NCBI GenBank assembly: GCA_036278255.1
Contig: DASULK010000271.1
Span: 1-46,860, forward strand
DNA from: DASULK01 sp036278255
GTDB lineage: Bacteria > Actinomycetota > Actinomycetes > Mycobacteriales > Micromonosporaceae
DNA: 46,860 bases
Direction of reading: 5' to 3'
Shown: in pieces, positions 6,902 to 13,670 of the stretch
How positions within the stretch are numbered: position 1 is the first letter of the stretch
How the letters are laid out: each line of letters begins with the position of its first letter
Notes under the pieces: generated by a model
The model's input: the letters and a program-made list of their open reading frames with translations, nothing else
Told to the model about the DNA's origin: nothing
Database searches by the model: none
Translations under genes and position numbers: made by a program

Positions 6902-7960
6902 TCAGGTGTTGGCGGTGAGTTGGGCTTTGCGGGCGGCGGCGGCGGCCGTGTGGGCGTCGGTCCATTGGCCGCGGGGCTGCAGGTCGCGCCACAGGGCGGT
7001 GAGGGCGTCGGGGTGGTTGGCGGAGGCGATGAGCCGCAGCACCCGGTCCCCGTCGGGCACGGCCGGCGTGGGGGCTGTCCAGGGGCGTCCCATGCCTTTG
7101 CCGCGGGCGCGGATTTGGCGGACGGTGTGGGCGGCTTGGGCGGCCTTCCACCCGGCGACCAGGTCGAGTTCATGAAGAGTGCAGGTGGCTTTGCCGACGG
7201 GGAGGTGCATCACGATGCCGGTGCATCGGCACAGCCCGTCGGGCATGGGTGCGAGGTCACCGGTGGCGGGGTCGATGAGGTTGTCGGCGTACGCGTATTC
7301 GGCGAGCTGGATGCAGATGGACAGGTAGTCGAAGATGCTCTTCTGCGTCTTCAGGTCGCCGATCTTCAACGTGCCGCCGCAGGCGGGGCAGGGTGCGGGC
7401 ATGGTGAGGATGCGGTCGGTGGTGCCGGCGGAGTCGACGCGGGTGTTGACGAGGATCCGTTCGATGTATTCGGGTGGGCGGCCGATGCCGGCGGTGTCCA
7501 TGGTGAACCGGTAGGCGGTGAGGTCGTCGGTGAGCCCGTCGGGGATCTGGTCGGCGATTTCGTGGAGGCGGCCGGCATCGGCGTATTCGGTGATGGTGTG
7601 CAGCAGGGTGCCCCAGAGGGCGCCGTCGCCGGCTCCGGCTGTTTTGGCGGCGTCGTCGCAGACGGCGTCGAGCTGCTGTTTTACCGCCTTCGCGGCGCGC
7701 CAGTCGTCGCCGGCTGCGGCGAGCTCGGCGGCGAGTTCGGGGACTCCGGCGAGGAGTTCGGGTGCGGCGGCGACGCCTTGCAGGACCATGCGCCGCTGCC
7801 ATTGGGCGAGGTGGTGGGTGTCGTCGAGGGTGTGGGCGATGGTGGTGGCGCGGGTCCAGGACCGTTCTTGGCCGGTGGCGGGGTCGGGTAGGACGTAGCG
7901 GCCGTATTGGTCGCGGCGGGGCTCGGGCCGCATGGACTGGATGTGCGGAATGGCGCTCAT
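6902..7960 (-). CDS. PD-(D/E)XK nuclease, Cas4/RecB-like
   Basis: A 352-residue product. The catalytic pattern is visible: H121 (LLHTITEYA), D182 (TDRIL), and D202 with K204 in IGDLKTQ, followed by the IQLAEYAYA helix typical of the Cas4/RecB nuclease core. A CPAC pair (191-194) and CRC near 245 are candidate metal ligands inserted near the core. It probably acts as a recombination or end-processing exonuclease in replication. No CRISPR array or cas1/cas2 is present. ATGA overlap with the upstream gene. Confidence 0.75.
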   Translation of the reverse strand: MSAIPHIQSMRPEPRRDQYGRYVLPDPATGQERSWTRATTIAHTLDDTHHLAQWQRRMVLQGVAAAPELLAGVPELAAELAAAGDDWRAAKAVKQQLDAVCDDAAKTAGAGDGALWGTLLHTITEYADAGRLHEIADQIPDGLTDDLTAYRFTMDTAGIGRPPEYIERILVNTRVDSAGTTDRILTMPAPCPACGGTLKIGDLKTQKSIFDYLSICIQLAEYAYADNLIDPATGDLAPMPDGLCRCTGIVMHLPVGKATCTLHELDLVAGWKAAQAAHTVRQIRARGKGMGRPWTAPTPAVPDGDRVLRLIASANHPDALTALWRDLQPRGQWTDAHTAAAAARKAQLTANT

Positions 7961-8289
7961 CGGGGGCCGCCGAGGTTGGCGACGGCGGTGCGCAGGTCGT
8001 TGACCCTGTCTCGGATGTCTTCGATGGCGTTGAGGTGGGCGTCCAGGGCGGCGAGGGTGTCGTCGCGGTGTTCGACCATGGCCCGGTAGTCGGCGGCGCG
8101 TTGGCGGGCGATGGCGGCGCCTTTATGGCCGGCGCCGGTGCGGCGGGTGCTGATGACGGTGTCGATGAGGCCGGCGGCTTCGTCGGGGCTGTGGCCGGCT
8201 TGGATGAGTTCGTCGCGGATGTGGTTGCGGTAGGCGGCGCGGGCGCGTTCGGCGATGGCGGCGCGTTGTTGCGGGTCGCGTGCGGGCAT
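7957..8289 (-). CDS. Unknown helical protein
   Basis: A 110-residue product from ATG at 8289. The N-terminus resembles a helical bundle (RARAAYRNHIRDELIQAG, then EAAGLIDTVIS), and the C-terminal half is a probable coiled coil (LAALDAHLNAIEDIRDRVNDLRTAVANL). It is the first gene after the terminator at 8502-8537 and overlaps the nuclease start. A longer frame runs upstream to 8505, but its extension has biased composition and no better start. Confidence 0.6.
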   Translation of the reverse strand: MPARDPQQRAAIAERARAAYRNHIRDELIQAGHSPDEAAGLIDTVISTRRTGAGHKGAAIARQRAADYRAMVEHRDDTLAALDAHLNAIEDIRDRVNDLRTAVANLGGPR

Positions 8290-8501
8290 GGGTGCTCCGT
8301 CGGGTGTGCCCCTGGCGTGCCGGCGGGTGCGTCTTGCCTTACCGTTGGTGCCGCCGGCTCTTGAGCAGGGGTCTGGCTGGTCGTTGGTGGCGCACCTCCG
8401 GGGGCAAGCCGGGGTATGCCGTTCGTGCCGATGATCATGGTGTGAAGGAGACCATCGTATGTCGGGTTGTCCGACTTTGGCATGGTTTCTGCAGTGAAAA
8501 C
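8290..8501 (-). promoter_or_regulatory. Leader region of the nuclease/SSB operon
   Basis: This 212-bp non-coding stretch between terminator and first gene should hold the promoter. A GTCGG-N5-CCGAC dyad (8461-8475) lies next to TACGAT on the minus strand (8460-8455), a TANNNT -10 candidate, but no good -35 is visible. Alternative minus-strand ORFs entering from 8482-8516 have no ribosome-binding site. Confidence 0.3.
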
Positions 8502-8537
8502 ACAAGCGCCCCTCACTGTCTGGTGGGGGGCGCTTGT
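8502..8537 (-). terminator. Intrinsic-type terminator
   Basis: ACAAGCGCCCC (8502-8512) pairs with GGGGCGCTTGT (8527-8537): 11 perfect pairs and a 14-nt loop. It lies 15 bp past the stop at 8553, closing the long operon that starts near 13196. The same GCGCCCCC/GGGGGCGC style recurs at 18802-18841 and 21094-21134. Confidence 0.75.
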
Positions 8538-8552
8538 CGTTCGGGTGTCCGG

Positions 8553-8870
8553 TTAGTGGTGTGCCTGCGCGAGGGTGGTGGCGGGTGGTAGGGCGAGGGG
8601 CCCGTCGGGGACGGCGAGCAGGCGCAGCAGGTTGCGGACTTGTTCGGCGGTGGGCAGGTTGTCTTCGTCGGCGATGGCGTTGTGGATGGCGTGGAGGTTG
8701 TTGGCGTATGCGCGGATCCGTTCGCGGATGGCGTCGATGATGGCGGGCTCAACGATGTCGAGGACGGCTTGCAGGGCGTGGGCGTCGGGGTTGCCGCCGG
8801 GGTCGTCGATGAGGGCGTCAACGCGGGTTTCTTGGTAGATGCGTAGCAGGTGACCGGTGGCGCGGATCAT
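8553..8870 (-). CDS. Unknown helical protein
   Basis: A 105-residue product from ATG at 8870, coupled (ATGA) to the upstream small membrane gene. It appears all-helical (IVEPAIIDAIRERIRAYANNLHAIHNAIAD, then LPTAEQVRNLLRLLAV) and ends AQAHH. No family recognised. Last gene of its operon. Confidence 0.6.
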   Translation of the reverse strand: MIRATGHLLRIYQETRVDALIDDPGGNPDAHALQAVLDIVEPAIIDAIRERIRAYANNLHAIHNAIADEDNLPTAEQVRNLLRLLAVPDGPLALPPATTLAQAHH

Positions 8871-8992
8871 GGGGTTCTCCTGGGCTGTCGGTGCCGGCCG
8901 GGCCGGCGGCGGTGGCGGATGGGCATGTAGGCGAGGAGGCCGATCAGGCCGATCAGGTTGCCGGCGAACGTGGCTGCGATGGGGTGGGTCAC
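8867..8992 (-). CDS. Small single-TM protein
   Basis: A 41-residue product from GTG at 8992. One hydrophobic helix (FAGNLIGLIGLLAYMPI) is followed by a strongly basic tail rich in Arg and Pro, so N-out/C-in topology is likely. The stop overlaps the next start (ATGA). Function unknown. Confidence 0.5.
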   Translation of the reverse strand: MTHPIAATFAGNLIGLIGLLAYMPIRHRRRPGRHRQPRRTP

Positions 8993-8998
8993 TGGCGG

Positions 8999-9181
8999 TT
9001 AGCTGACCTTCCGGATGGTGCCGTCTTTGCCGGCCACGGCCTTCGCCGAGTTGATGCCGTTGACGGTGATGACGGTGCCTGCGGGGGTGGTGATCTCGTA
9101 GGTGTGGGTGTCGTCGGTTTTGGCGTAGTCGCGGGCGGCCTTTTTGAGTTCGCGGTTGGTGCGTCCTTGTCCGTACGGCAT
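8999..9181 (-). CDS. Small unknown protein
   Basis: A 60-residue product from ATG at 9181. A basic N-terminus (RTNRELKKAARDYAKT) leads into a short beta-rich stretch (YEITTPAGTVITVNG), then a Lys-rich end. No family recognised. Confidence 0.55.
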   Translation of the reverse strand: MPYGQGRTNRELKKAARDYAKTDDTHTYEITTPAGTVITVNGINSAKAVAGKDGTIRKVS

Positions 9182-9186
9182 GGCGG

Positions 9187-9492
9187 TCAGCCTTTCTTGT
9201 CGGTCTTGTCGGCGGCTTCGATGGGTTCGGCGTGGGGTTTGCAGTACAGCTTGCGTTCCCCGGTGTTGGGATCGCGGCGGACGCGACGTGCGTGGGCGGG
9301 GGCTGGTCCAGTTGCGGGGCGGTCGTGGCGGGTGCGGTGGCACACCTCTTGGCAGATGTGGCATGCGACGGGTTTGCCGCTGTAGGTGGTCCACACGGGT
9401 GGTACGGGTGCGCGGGTGGCGGTCGTGGCGGGTGTGCGGGGTTCGGGGATGTCGAACAGGGGGATGGTGTCGATGCCGCACGGGTCGGTCAT
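9187..9492 (-). CDS. Small Cys/His-rich protein
   Basis: A 101-residue product from ATG at 9492. ACHICQEVCHRTRH plus LYCKPH near the C-terminus give a set of cysteines and histidines suited to one zinc site. The N-terminal 40 residues are Pro/Thr-rich and probably disordered. Role unknown. Confidence 0.55.
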   Translation of the reverse strand: MTDPCGIDTIPLFDIPEPRTPATTATRAPVPPVWTTYSGKPVACHICQEVCHRTRHDRPATGPAPAHARRVRRDPNTGERKLYCKPHAEPIEAADKTDKKG

Positions 9493-9496
9493 GGCG

Positions 9497-9700
9497 TTAC
9501 TCCTTCCTGGTGTTCGTCTCGGTATCCGTGACGGGCGGGCCGTCGGGCTTGCCGAAGCACTCGCATTGAGCGTCCTCGGGGCACCACCACTCGTGGTCGA
9601 TGCGGTTCTGCGTGGCGGGCCGGGGCTGGTAGGTGTCAGCGGCCGGGCTGTCGTGCAGGAAGCACGACACCCCGACACCGCAGGGGGCGCATAGCGTCAC
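9497..9700 (-). CDS. Small cysteine-rich protein
   Basis: A 67-residue product from GTG at 9700 overlapping the previous stop (GTGA). Cysteines occur as CAPCGVGVSC and CPEDAQCEC, enough for a zinc or disulphide-stabilised fold. Unknown function. The longer open frame to 9817 is an overlap of the upstream gene. Confidence 0.55.
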   Translation of the reverse strand: MTLCAPCGVGVSCFLHDSPAADTYQPRPATQNRIDHEWWCPEDAQCECFGKPDGPPVTDTETNTRKE

Positions 9701-9897
9701 GGCGCACCGCCCTGCGATGAACTCGGGCTGGAGTCCGTCGTTTCCTGGCTGGCACACGCCTCGATGACGGCTTTCGCGAGTTCCTCGTACCACCAGGTCT
9801 TGGTCTCGACTTCCCACGTTCCGTTCGCCGGGTCGTAGTCGCCGTTGACAACGCCGTGCTCCTTGAGCAGCTCGACGATCTTCTGAACCTCAGTCAC
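9697..9897 (-). CDS. Small acidic unknown protein
   Basis: A 66-residue product from GTG at 9897. It has an N-terminal helix (EVQKIVELLKEHGV), then WEVETKTWWYEELAKAVIEA and a Ser-rich tail. No family recognised. It overlaps the stop of the upstream membrane protein. Confidence 0.55.
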   Translation of the reverse strand: MTEVQKIVELLKEHGVVNGDYDPANGTWEVETKTWWYEELAKAVIEACASQETTDSSPSSSQGGAP

Positions 9898-10255
9898 GGC
9901 CCACCCCCGATGAGGGAGACGTCTCGGTAGTCCTCATGTCCTGCTCGGAGGGCATTGGCAGGCCGTACTCGCGGGCCTGACGGCGCAGCTCGCGAAGCTC
10001 TCGCTCCTGGGCGGCGAGCTTCTCCTTCGGGGTCTGCAGCACCGCTGTCCTCTTAAGCACCCGCCAGCCCGCGCGGGCTGGCAGCGATACTGGCCAAACG
10101 GCAGCGCACATGGTCCCGAACACCGCGGCCGTCGCCCGGTCACCGCTGTTGAGGGTGCCCACCTCTTCGAGGTCCATGAGCAGGCTTACGGTTAGCGAGC
10201 GCCAGCTCAGCACCGCCCCAAGGATGTAGCCGAGAAGGATGATCCAGCCGTTCAT
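9890..10255 (-). CDS. Membrane protein with coiled-coil tail
   Basis: A 121-residue product from ATG at 10255. Residues 3-17 (GWIILLGYILGAVLS) form an N-terminal membrane helix, and a second hydrophobic segment lies around 43-59. Residues about 75-97 are a charged coiled coil (KEKLAAQERELRELRRQARE). Function unknown. Coupled to the upstream gene by ATGA. Confidence 0.6.
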   Translation of the reverse strand: MNGWIILLGYILGAVLSWRSLTVSLLMDLEEVGTLNSGDRATAAVFGTMCAAVWPVSLPARAGWRVLKRTAVLQTPKEKLAAQERELRELRRQAREYGLPMPSEQDMRTTETSPSSGVGRD

Positions 10256-10647
10256 CGGGCATCACCGCCCGGCTGCTCCAGCTTCGGGCTGGTAGTCCTC
10301 ACGCCCGGGCAGGTGCGCCAGCGGCCCGGCAGTTGCACCCACCGGTGCGTCCGGTGGTGTGTGGTCAGTGCACAGGGAACCTCTTCGTCGTGCTCGGGCT
10401 GCGGCTTGCCCTTCGGCACCAGCTCGGCGCGCACCAGGTCTCCGGCGTCCAGGGCGTTGCGGAACCAGGTGCGGACCTCGCTGTCCGTTCCTGGACCGCT
10501 GATTAGGGACCGCAGGATCCCGGTCGTGACCGAGTCGATGTGGTCGAGCCGGTAGGCGACGGAGACGGCGGCCAGGGTGTCGCGGATTATCTCCGCGAAG
10601 GAGTCGACGCTTCCGTAGCGAGGGTTCTGAGGGTCGATGGTCGTCAT
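10252..10647 (-). CDS. Unknown protein with MTTIDPQN start
   Basis: A 131-residue product from ATG at 10647. It begins with the same eight residues (MTTIDPQN) and nearly the same leader DNA as the gene at 18869-19105, after which the two proteins diverge. The middle is helical and the C-terminal region has ALTTHHRTHRWVQLPG, common in small actinophage proteins of unknown function. Confidence 0.6.
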   Translation of the reverse strand: MTTIDPQNPRYGSVDSFAEIIRDTLAAVSVAYRLDHIDSVTTGILRSLISGPGTDSEVRTWFRNALDAGDLVRAELVPKGKPQPEHDEEVPCALTTHHRTHRWVQLPGRWRTCPGVRTTSPKLEQPGGDAR

Positions 10648-10668
10648 CGCGCGTCCTCCCCGGACGTC
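10624..10668 (-). repeat. 45-bp leader/start repeat, copy A
   Basis: This stretch matches 19082-19126 at 41 of 45 positions. It covers the ribosome-binding site and first eight codons of the 10647 gene. The identity stops at once outside the start region, suggesting a transferred or conserved initiation module. Confidence 0.8.
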
Positions 10669-11066
10669 GGGGAGGGGTAAGAACCGATAGCTGTGCGGAG
10701 CAGATCAGCGAGCCGTACACGCTCCTCGGGCGCCGACCACGGCGACTCACGCCGCAGATCGATCCCCTGCTCCCGCAGGACCCGGTCGGCCTCCGATACC
10801 CGCTTGTCGTAGGCCAGCTGGTCAGCCGTGACGAAACGTGCGGAGTAGTGCCCTTGCCCCTCGTTCTGGGTGTCGCGCCGCATCCGCCACTCACGGCGGT
10901 GGACGCCGCCGAGGTGGGGCTGCCCCTCGATCAGCTCGATCCAGACCCGGGCGACCTTGGTTACGTTCGCGGCCACCGGCTCGTTGGGACCGCCACGTCC
11001 GTACTTGCGCGGCCACACGAACACCTCGTCGCCCTCGGCGATCTTGCCGAGCGCCGGGCGGCTCAT
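10644..11066 (-). CDS. Unknown protein, SH3-like N-terminus
   Basis: A 140-residue product from ATG at 11066, preceded by a GGAGGAGG site and an 18-bp element shared with the 19943 start. The N-terminal half (KIAEGDEVFVWPRKYGRGG, VTKVARVWIELI) reads like a small beta barrel. The C-terminal half is helical and charged. No family assigned. Confidence 0.6.
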   Translation of the reverse strand: MSRPALGKIAEGDEVFVWPRKYGRGGPNEPVAANVTKVARVWIELIEGQPHLGGVHRREWRMRRDTQNEGQGHYSARFVTADQLAYDKRVSEADRVLREQGIDLRRESPWSAPEERVRLADLLRTAIGSYPSPTSGEDAR

Positions 11067-11506
11067 CGCGCCTCCTCCGGGGGATTTGGCGCGGTACCCG
11101 GCGTGCACCGGCCAGCGCAGTCGTCTCCACCGCAGCAAGCGCTTCCTGGGCCGCAGTGACCCGGGACGTGCTCGGCCGCTGCTTGGGCGTCACGGCGGCA
11201 GTCAGGGTGCTTGCACCGGAACAGGTTGTGATCCGGGGACATGTGCTCGGTCGCACTGCCCTCCGCGACATAAGGACGGGTAACGGTCGTGTCCTCGCCG
11301 GGGAGCGGTCCGCAGCACGCCAGGTCGTCTTCTTCGGTCCAGATGCCTGCGTGCGACAGGGCGTCATTGACGTGGGCGCGGTGGTCGCGTTCGTAGTCGT
11401 CGAGCACTTCGCGGGTGGGGTGCGTGACGCACCCGGCCTCGCCGTTGAAGCACCGGGCCGAGAGTGCGGCGCCGCAAGGGCTGGGTTCAGAGGTAGGCAC
11501 GGTCAT
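11063..11506 (-). CDS. Cys/His-rich unknown protein
   Basis: A 147-residue product from ATG at 11506 with a good AGGAGG site. Cysteines are spread through the chain (ARCFNGEAGC, DLACCG, FRCKHPDCRR, CGPGSACCGGDDCAGRC), suggesting multiple metal sites. YERDHRAHVNDAL is helical. Function unknown. It overlaps the downstream start (ATGA). Confidence 0.55.
   Translation of the reverse strand: MTVPTSEPSPCGAALSARCFNGEAGCVTHPTREVLDDYERDHRAHVNDALSHAGIWTEEDDLACCGPLPGEDTTVTRPYVAEGSATEHMSPDHNLFRCKHPDCRRDAQAAAEHVPGHCGPGSACCGGDDCAGRCTPGTAPNPPEEAR
11077..11094 (-). promoter_or_regulatory. 18-bp start-associated sequence, copy A
   Basis: CCGCGCCAAATCCCCCGG on the minus strand, 10 nt before the ATG at 11066. 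An exact copy lies 9 nt before the GTG at 19943. Its fixed position relative to two starts resembles the start-associated sequences described in some mycobacteriophages. Confidence 0.6.
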
Positions 11507-11787
11507 CCCTCCTGCGCAGGTCGGCCGGTGCGGGCAGCGAGGATCGCCTTGCCCTCGTCGGTGAGCTGGTAGGTGTTGTTCGGCCCGGGCTTGATCCACC
11601 CGGCTTGTTCAAGCTCGCGAGCCCGGGCGGTGATCTTGGTTCGGGTGGCGGTGAACGGGTCGTAGAAGCCGCTGAGTCGCTCGTCGCGCCAGATGGTCTC
11701 GCTGGACGGCTCGGCCACGATGAGTCCGTTGCTGACGTCGCTGAGCAGCACAACGCGGGGCAGCGTCGGCTGAAGAGAGCTATTCAC
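11503..11787 (-). CDS. Winged-helix-like DNA-binding protein
   Basis: A 94-residue product from GTG at 11787 with an AGGAGG site. Residues about 45-90 (TATRTKITARARELEQAGWIKPGPNNTYQLTDEGKAILA) have the winged-helix pattern of a recognition helix followed by a beta hairpin, as in PadR/MarR-like regulators. The N-terminus is beta-rich. Probably a small transcriptional regulator. Confidence 0.6.
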   Translation of the reverse strand: MNSSLQPTLPRVVLLSDVSNGLIVAEPSSETIWRDERLSGFYDPFTATRTKITARARELEQAGWIKPGPNNTYQLTDEGKAILAARTGRPAQEG

Positions 11788-12025
11788 GAGATGCCTCCTG
11801 GCTGGTCAGGGCGGGCACGGACTCAAGGGCGTGGGCCACGTGCTCGGCCACCTGTGCGTCGGCCTCGCCGCGGGTGGCGTGCTGGCTGGCGGGCCCGGTT
11901 CCGTCGGTGACGTACCAGGGGCCGCCGGGGCTTGCCTTCCACTGGGCGGCGACGGTGGCGCCGTCGATGGTGACGGTGGTGAAGCGGTGGCCCGGGTGGA
12001 TGGCGACGTGAGGCTGACCGGTCAT
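11780..12025 (-). CDS. Small unknown protein
   Basis: An 81-residue product from ATG at 12025 overlapping the upstream stop. An N-terminal beta-type region (FTTVTIDGATVAAQWKASPGGPWYVTD) is followed by a helix (GEADAQVAEHVAHALESV). No family recognised. Confidence 0.55.
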   Translation of the reverse strand: MTGQPHVAIHPGHRFTTVTIDGATVAAQWKASPGGPWYVTDGTGPASQHATRGEADAQVAEHVAHALESVPALTSQEASRE

Positions 12026-12369
12026 CAGGCGTTCACCGCCTCGGCGGTTCCGTCGTCGAGCAGCTTGGCGTGCACGGTGTAGGTGGTTCTCGCGGCGACC
12101 GCGTACTCCAGGACCGCGCCGGTGCCGTCGTCGTAGATCCGCGGTTCGATGCCGAGCTGACTGGCGGCGGCCTGGACGAACGCGATCTTCTCGGCGTCGG
12201 TGGAGTGGGTTAGCTTTCCCGTGACCTTGTCGTAGGTGTCGACGTAGGAGTGCTGCATGCGCACGGACTGTGGGCAGGGAATCTCGGGGCGGTCTTCGAG
12301 GAATTGGGCCATCGCGCGCAGCCCGGCGATAACCTCGGCGCGGTGCTGCGGGGTTACTTCGGCCTTCAC
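12025..12369 (-). CDS. Unknown protein
   Basis: A 114-residue product from GTG at 12369 (GTGA overlap, AGGAGG site). The N-terminal helix (HRAEVIAGLRAMAQFLEDRPEIPCP) is typical of small proteins found in actinobacterial mobile elements, and the rest is mixed alpha/beta with KIAFVQAAASQLGI. Biochemical role unknown. Confidence 0.6.
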   Translation of the reverse strand: MKAEVTPQHRAEVIAGLRAMAQFLEDRPEIPCPQSVRMQHSYVDTYDKVTGKLTHSTDAEKIAFVQAAASQLGIEPRIYDDGTGAVLEYAVAARTTYTVHAKLLDDGTAEAVNA

Positions 12370-12875
12370 CGGGGTCCTCCTGCGTTGTGGCGGCGGTCGA
12401 GGTCGTGGATGCGCTTGCGGGTCTTCGGGTCCTGCTTGGCGACGACGTTGCCGAGCGTCCCGTTCTCGCGGTGCTTGCGGATGTTGGCTGCGGTGGAGCG
12501 GTCGTGCTGCTCGCGCTGCTGGCGTTCCCATTCGCGGTATTCAGAGCTATCCACGATTACCTCCGGTGGCTTGGTTGTCGTCGGTGGTGGCGGGTAGCAG
12601 AGGCCGCAGGCGGCGCAGTGGACAACGTCGGGCGTGCTGCCTTGCGGGGTGCCGACGCGGGCCCGGCATAGCCGGTCGTGGTGGGCGGCGGTGATGACGC
12701 GTAGCTGGCGGCCGTGGTGGTGGATGATCCGCATCCCGCCGATGGCGTGGAGCTGTGCGCGGGTTTCGTCGAGTGCGGCGAGCAGGTCGGCCCGGTCCTG
12801 CTGAAGCTGGGCGATGTGGTCGGTGAGCTGTTCTCGGCTGGCCTGGGCGAGCTGGTCAGGGTTGAGGTCTCTCAC
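12366..12875 (-). CDS. Unknown protein with coiled coil and zinc site
   Basis: A 169-residue product from GTG at 12875. Residues 8-45 form a coiled coil (LAQASREQLTDHIAQLQQDRADLLAALDE). HCAACGLCYPPPP around 85-97 may bind zinc, followed by a very basic helical tail (EWERQQREQHDRSTAANIRKHREN). Possibly nucleic-acid binding; no family assigned. Confidence 0.55.
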   Translation of the reverse strand: MRDLNPDQLAQASREQLTDHIAQLQQDRADLLAALDETRAQLHAIGGMRIIHHHGRQLRVITAAHHDRLCRARVGTPQGSTPDVVHCAACGLCYPPPPTTTKPPEVIVDSSEYREWERQQREQHDRSTAANIRKHRENGTLGNVVAKQDPKTRKRIHDLDRRHNAGGPR

Positions 12876-13002
12876 GGCGGTCCTTTTGCTGGCTGTGGTG
12901 GTCGAGGTCGTCGAAGAGTTGGTCGAGGCTGCGGCCGGCGAGGGCGGCGGTGATGGTGCGTGTGTGCCGGGTGTCGCGGACGCGGCGGATGAGGGTTTTC
13001 AC
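12856..13002 (-). CDS. Small basic protein after the Phd-like gene
   Basis: A 48-residue product from GTG at 13002, overlapping the Phd-like stop (GTGA) and running 20 bp into the next gene. The N-terminus is strongly basic (KTLIRRVRDTRHTRT), then LDQLFDDLDHH. It occupies the position of a toxin downstream of an antitoxin but is shorter than known RelE or Doc toxins. Function unknown. Confidence 0.45.
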   Translation of the reverse strand: MKTLIRRVRDTRHTRTITAALAGRSLDQLFDDLDHHSQQKDRRERPQP

Positions 13003-13196
13003 TGGCCGTGCTCGCGGTCCATGAGGGCGGATGCCTGCTCGTACCAGTCGAGGGGCACGAAGACGGCGATGAGTTCGTCGTAGCGCTTGACGCCCACGTG
13101 GGTGCCTTTTTCGGCGAGGCGCAGCATCGTCGCGAGTTTCCGGCGGACCTCTTCGGACTTATGGGTTACCCGCTTGGGTGGTGTTGCGTTTGGCAT
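12999..13196 (-). CDS. Phd/YefM-like DNA-binding protein
   Basis: A 65-residue product from ATG at 13196; an in-frame GTG at 13202 is an alternative. The core, SEEVRRKLATMLRLAEKGTH followed by VGVKRYDELIAVFVPLDWYEQA, has the Phd/YefM antitoxin layout: helix, beta hairpin, then a VPLxxYE helix. These proteins bind operators and repress their own promoter. No recognisable toxin gene follows, so it may be a solitary repressor. It heads the minus operon running to 8553. Confidence 0.6.
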   Translation of the reverse strand: MPNATPPKRVTHKSEEVRRKLATMLRLAEKGTHVGVKRYDELIAVFVPLDWYEQASALMDREHGQ

Positions 13197-13219
13197 GCCC
13201 ACACGCTAGCGTAGAAGTC

Positions 13220-13246
13220 GCAAGACACGCAAGACACGCAAGACAT
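13220..13246. repeat. Three tandem 9-bp repeats (operator/iteron candidate)
   Basis: GCAAGACAC, GCAAGACAC and GCAAGACAT follow each other without spacer, with a partial unit (TCGCAAGG) further right. They begin 24 bp upstream of the Phd-like start, a likely binding array for that protein or another regulator. Confidence 0.65.
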
Positions 13247-13277
13247 CGGGTCGCAAGGGGGCCCGGACAGCAAGAAA

Positions 13278-13304
13278 CCCGCCACCTCGGCAGGAGGTGG
13301 CGGG
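13278..13304 (+). promoter_or_regulatory. Hairpin in the leader of the plus-strand operon
   Basis: CCCGCCACCT (13278-13287) and AGGTGGCGGG (13295-13304) form a perfect 10-bp stem with a seven-base loop, ending 27 bp before the GTG at 13332. A second small dyad (ACGGA/TCCGT, 13315-13330) follows. No T-run follows on the plus strand, so attenuation or translational control is more likely than plain termination. Confidence 0.5.
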
Positions 13305-13331
13305 CCCCGGTACTACGGATGGGAGTCCGTC

Positions 13332-13670
13332 GTGAGATCACAGACTATCGCAGGCAGGGGGCATCAGCACCGCGCCGCCGAGCATGGCCGGGTCATCGAC
13401 CAGGCCGGCGGCGGCGACCCGGTGCCGGTGGTGCGCTGCAGGTGCGGGGCGGAGCGGCAGCCTGGCGGGGTGTGGCGTGGTGGCCGGATGGACGCCACGG
13501 CCCGGGCTCGGGCGGTGCTGTTGGCCGCGTGGGGTGCGGGAACGGCCGCCGTGTTCGTGGACATGTGGCCGTCGGCGCCGGCCGCCGCGGTCGGCGTGAT
13601 GGTCGTGTCCGGGGTGGTGTCGTACGCGGTCGCGGGCCGGTGGGACCGGCAGGCCGGGGGCGCGCAGTGA
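13332..13670 (+). CDS. Two-TM membrane protein of the transfer-like module
   Basis: A 112-residue product from GTG at 13332. The N-terminal half is soluble with a CRCGAE cysteine pair. Two hydrophobic helices follow (about 60-77 and 82-101), then a short polar tail. It is the first gene of the plus-strand operon and its stop overlaps the next start. Small membrane proteins precede tra genes in actinobacterial plasmids (Spd proteins), and the similarity here is of layout only. Confidence 0.55.
   Translation: MRSQTIAGRGHQHRAAEHGRVIDQAGGGDPVPVVRCRCGAERQPGGVWRGGRMDATARARAVLLAAWGAGTAAVFVDMWPSAPAAAVGVMVVSGVVSYAVAGRWDRQAGGAQ

Larger units (their letters stand above)
13197..13331. promoter_or_regulatory. 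Divergent control region between the early operon and transfer module
   Basis: This 135-bp region separates the minus operon (start 13196) from the plus operon (start 13332). TACGCT upstream of 13196 is a TANNNT candidate -10 for the minus operon. It also holds three 9-bp tandem repeats (13220-13246) and a hairpin (13278-13304). Confidence 0.45.

Noticed and set aside
6902..7960. Cas4-like nuclease as evidence of a CRISPR system
   Set aside because: No repeat-spacer array and no other cas genes are present; Cas4/RecB-like nucleases are common in phage replication modules.
8459..8497. 12-codon plus-strand ORF with an AAGGAG site near 8445
   Set aside because: Too short, no neighbouring plus-strand gene or promoter; the site could be chance.
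7257..8516. 419-codon minus-strand frame over the nuclease and leader
   Set aside because: Most of it is an out-of-frame shadow of the nuclease gene and Arg/Pro-rich; no ribosome-binding site at its start.
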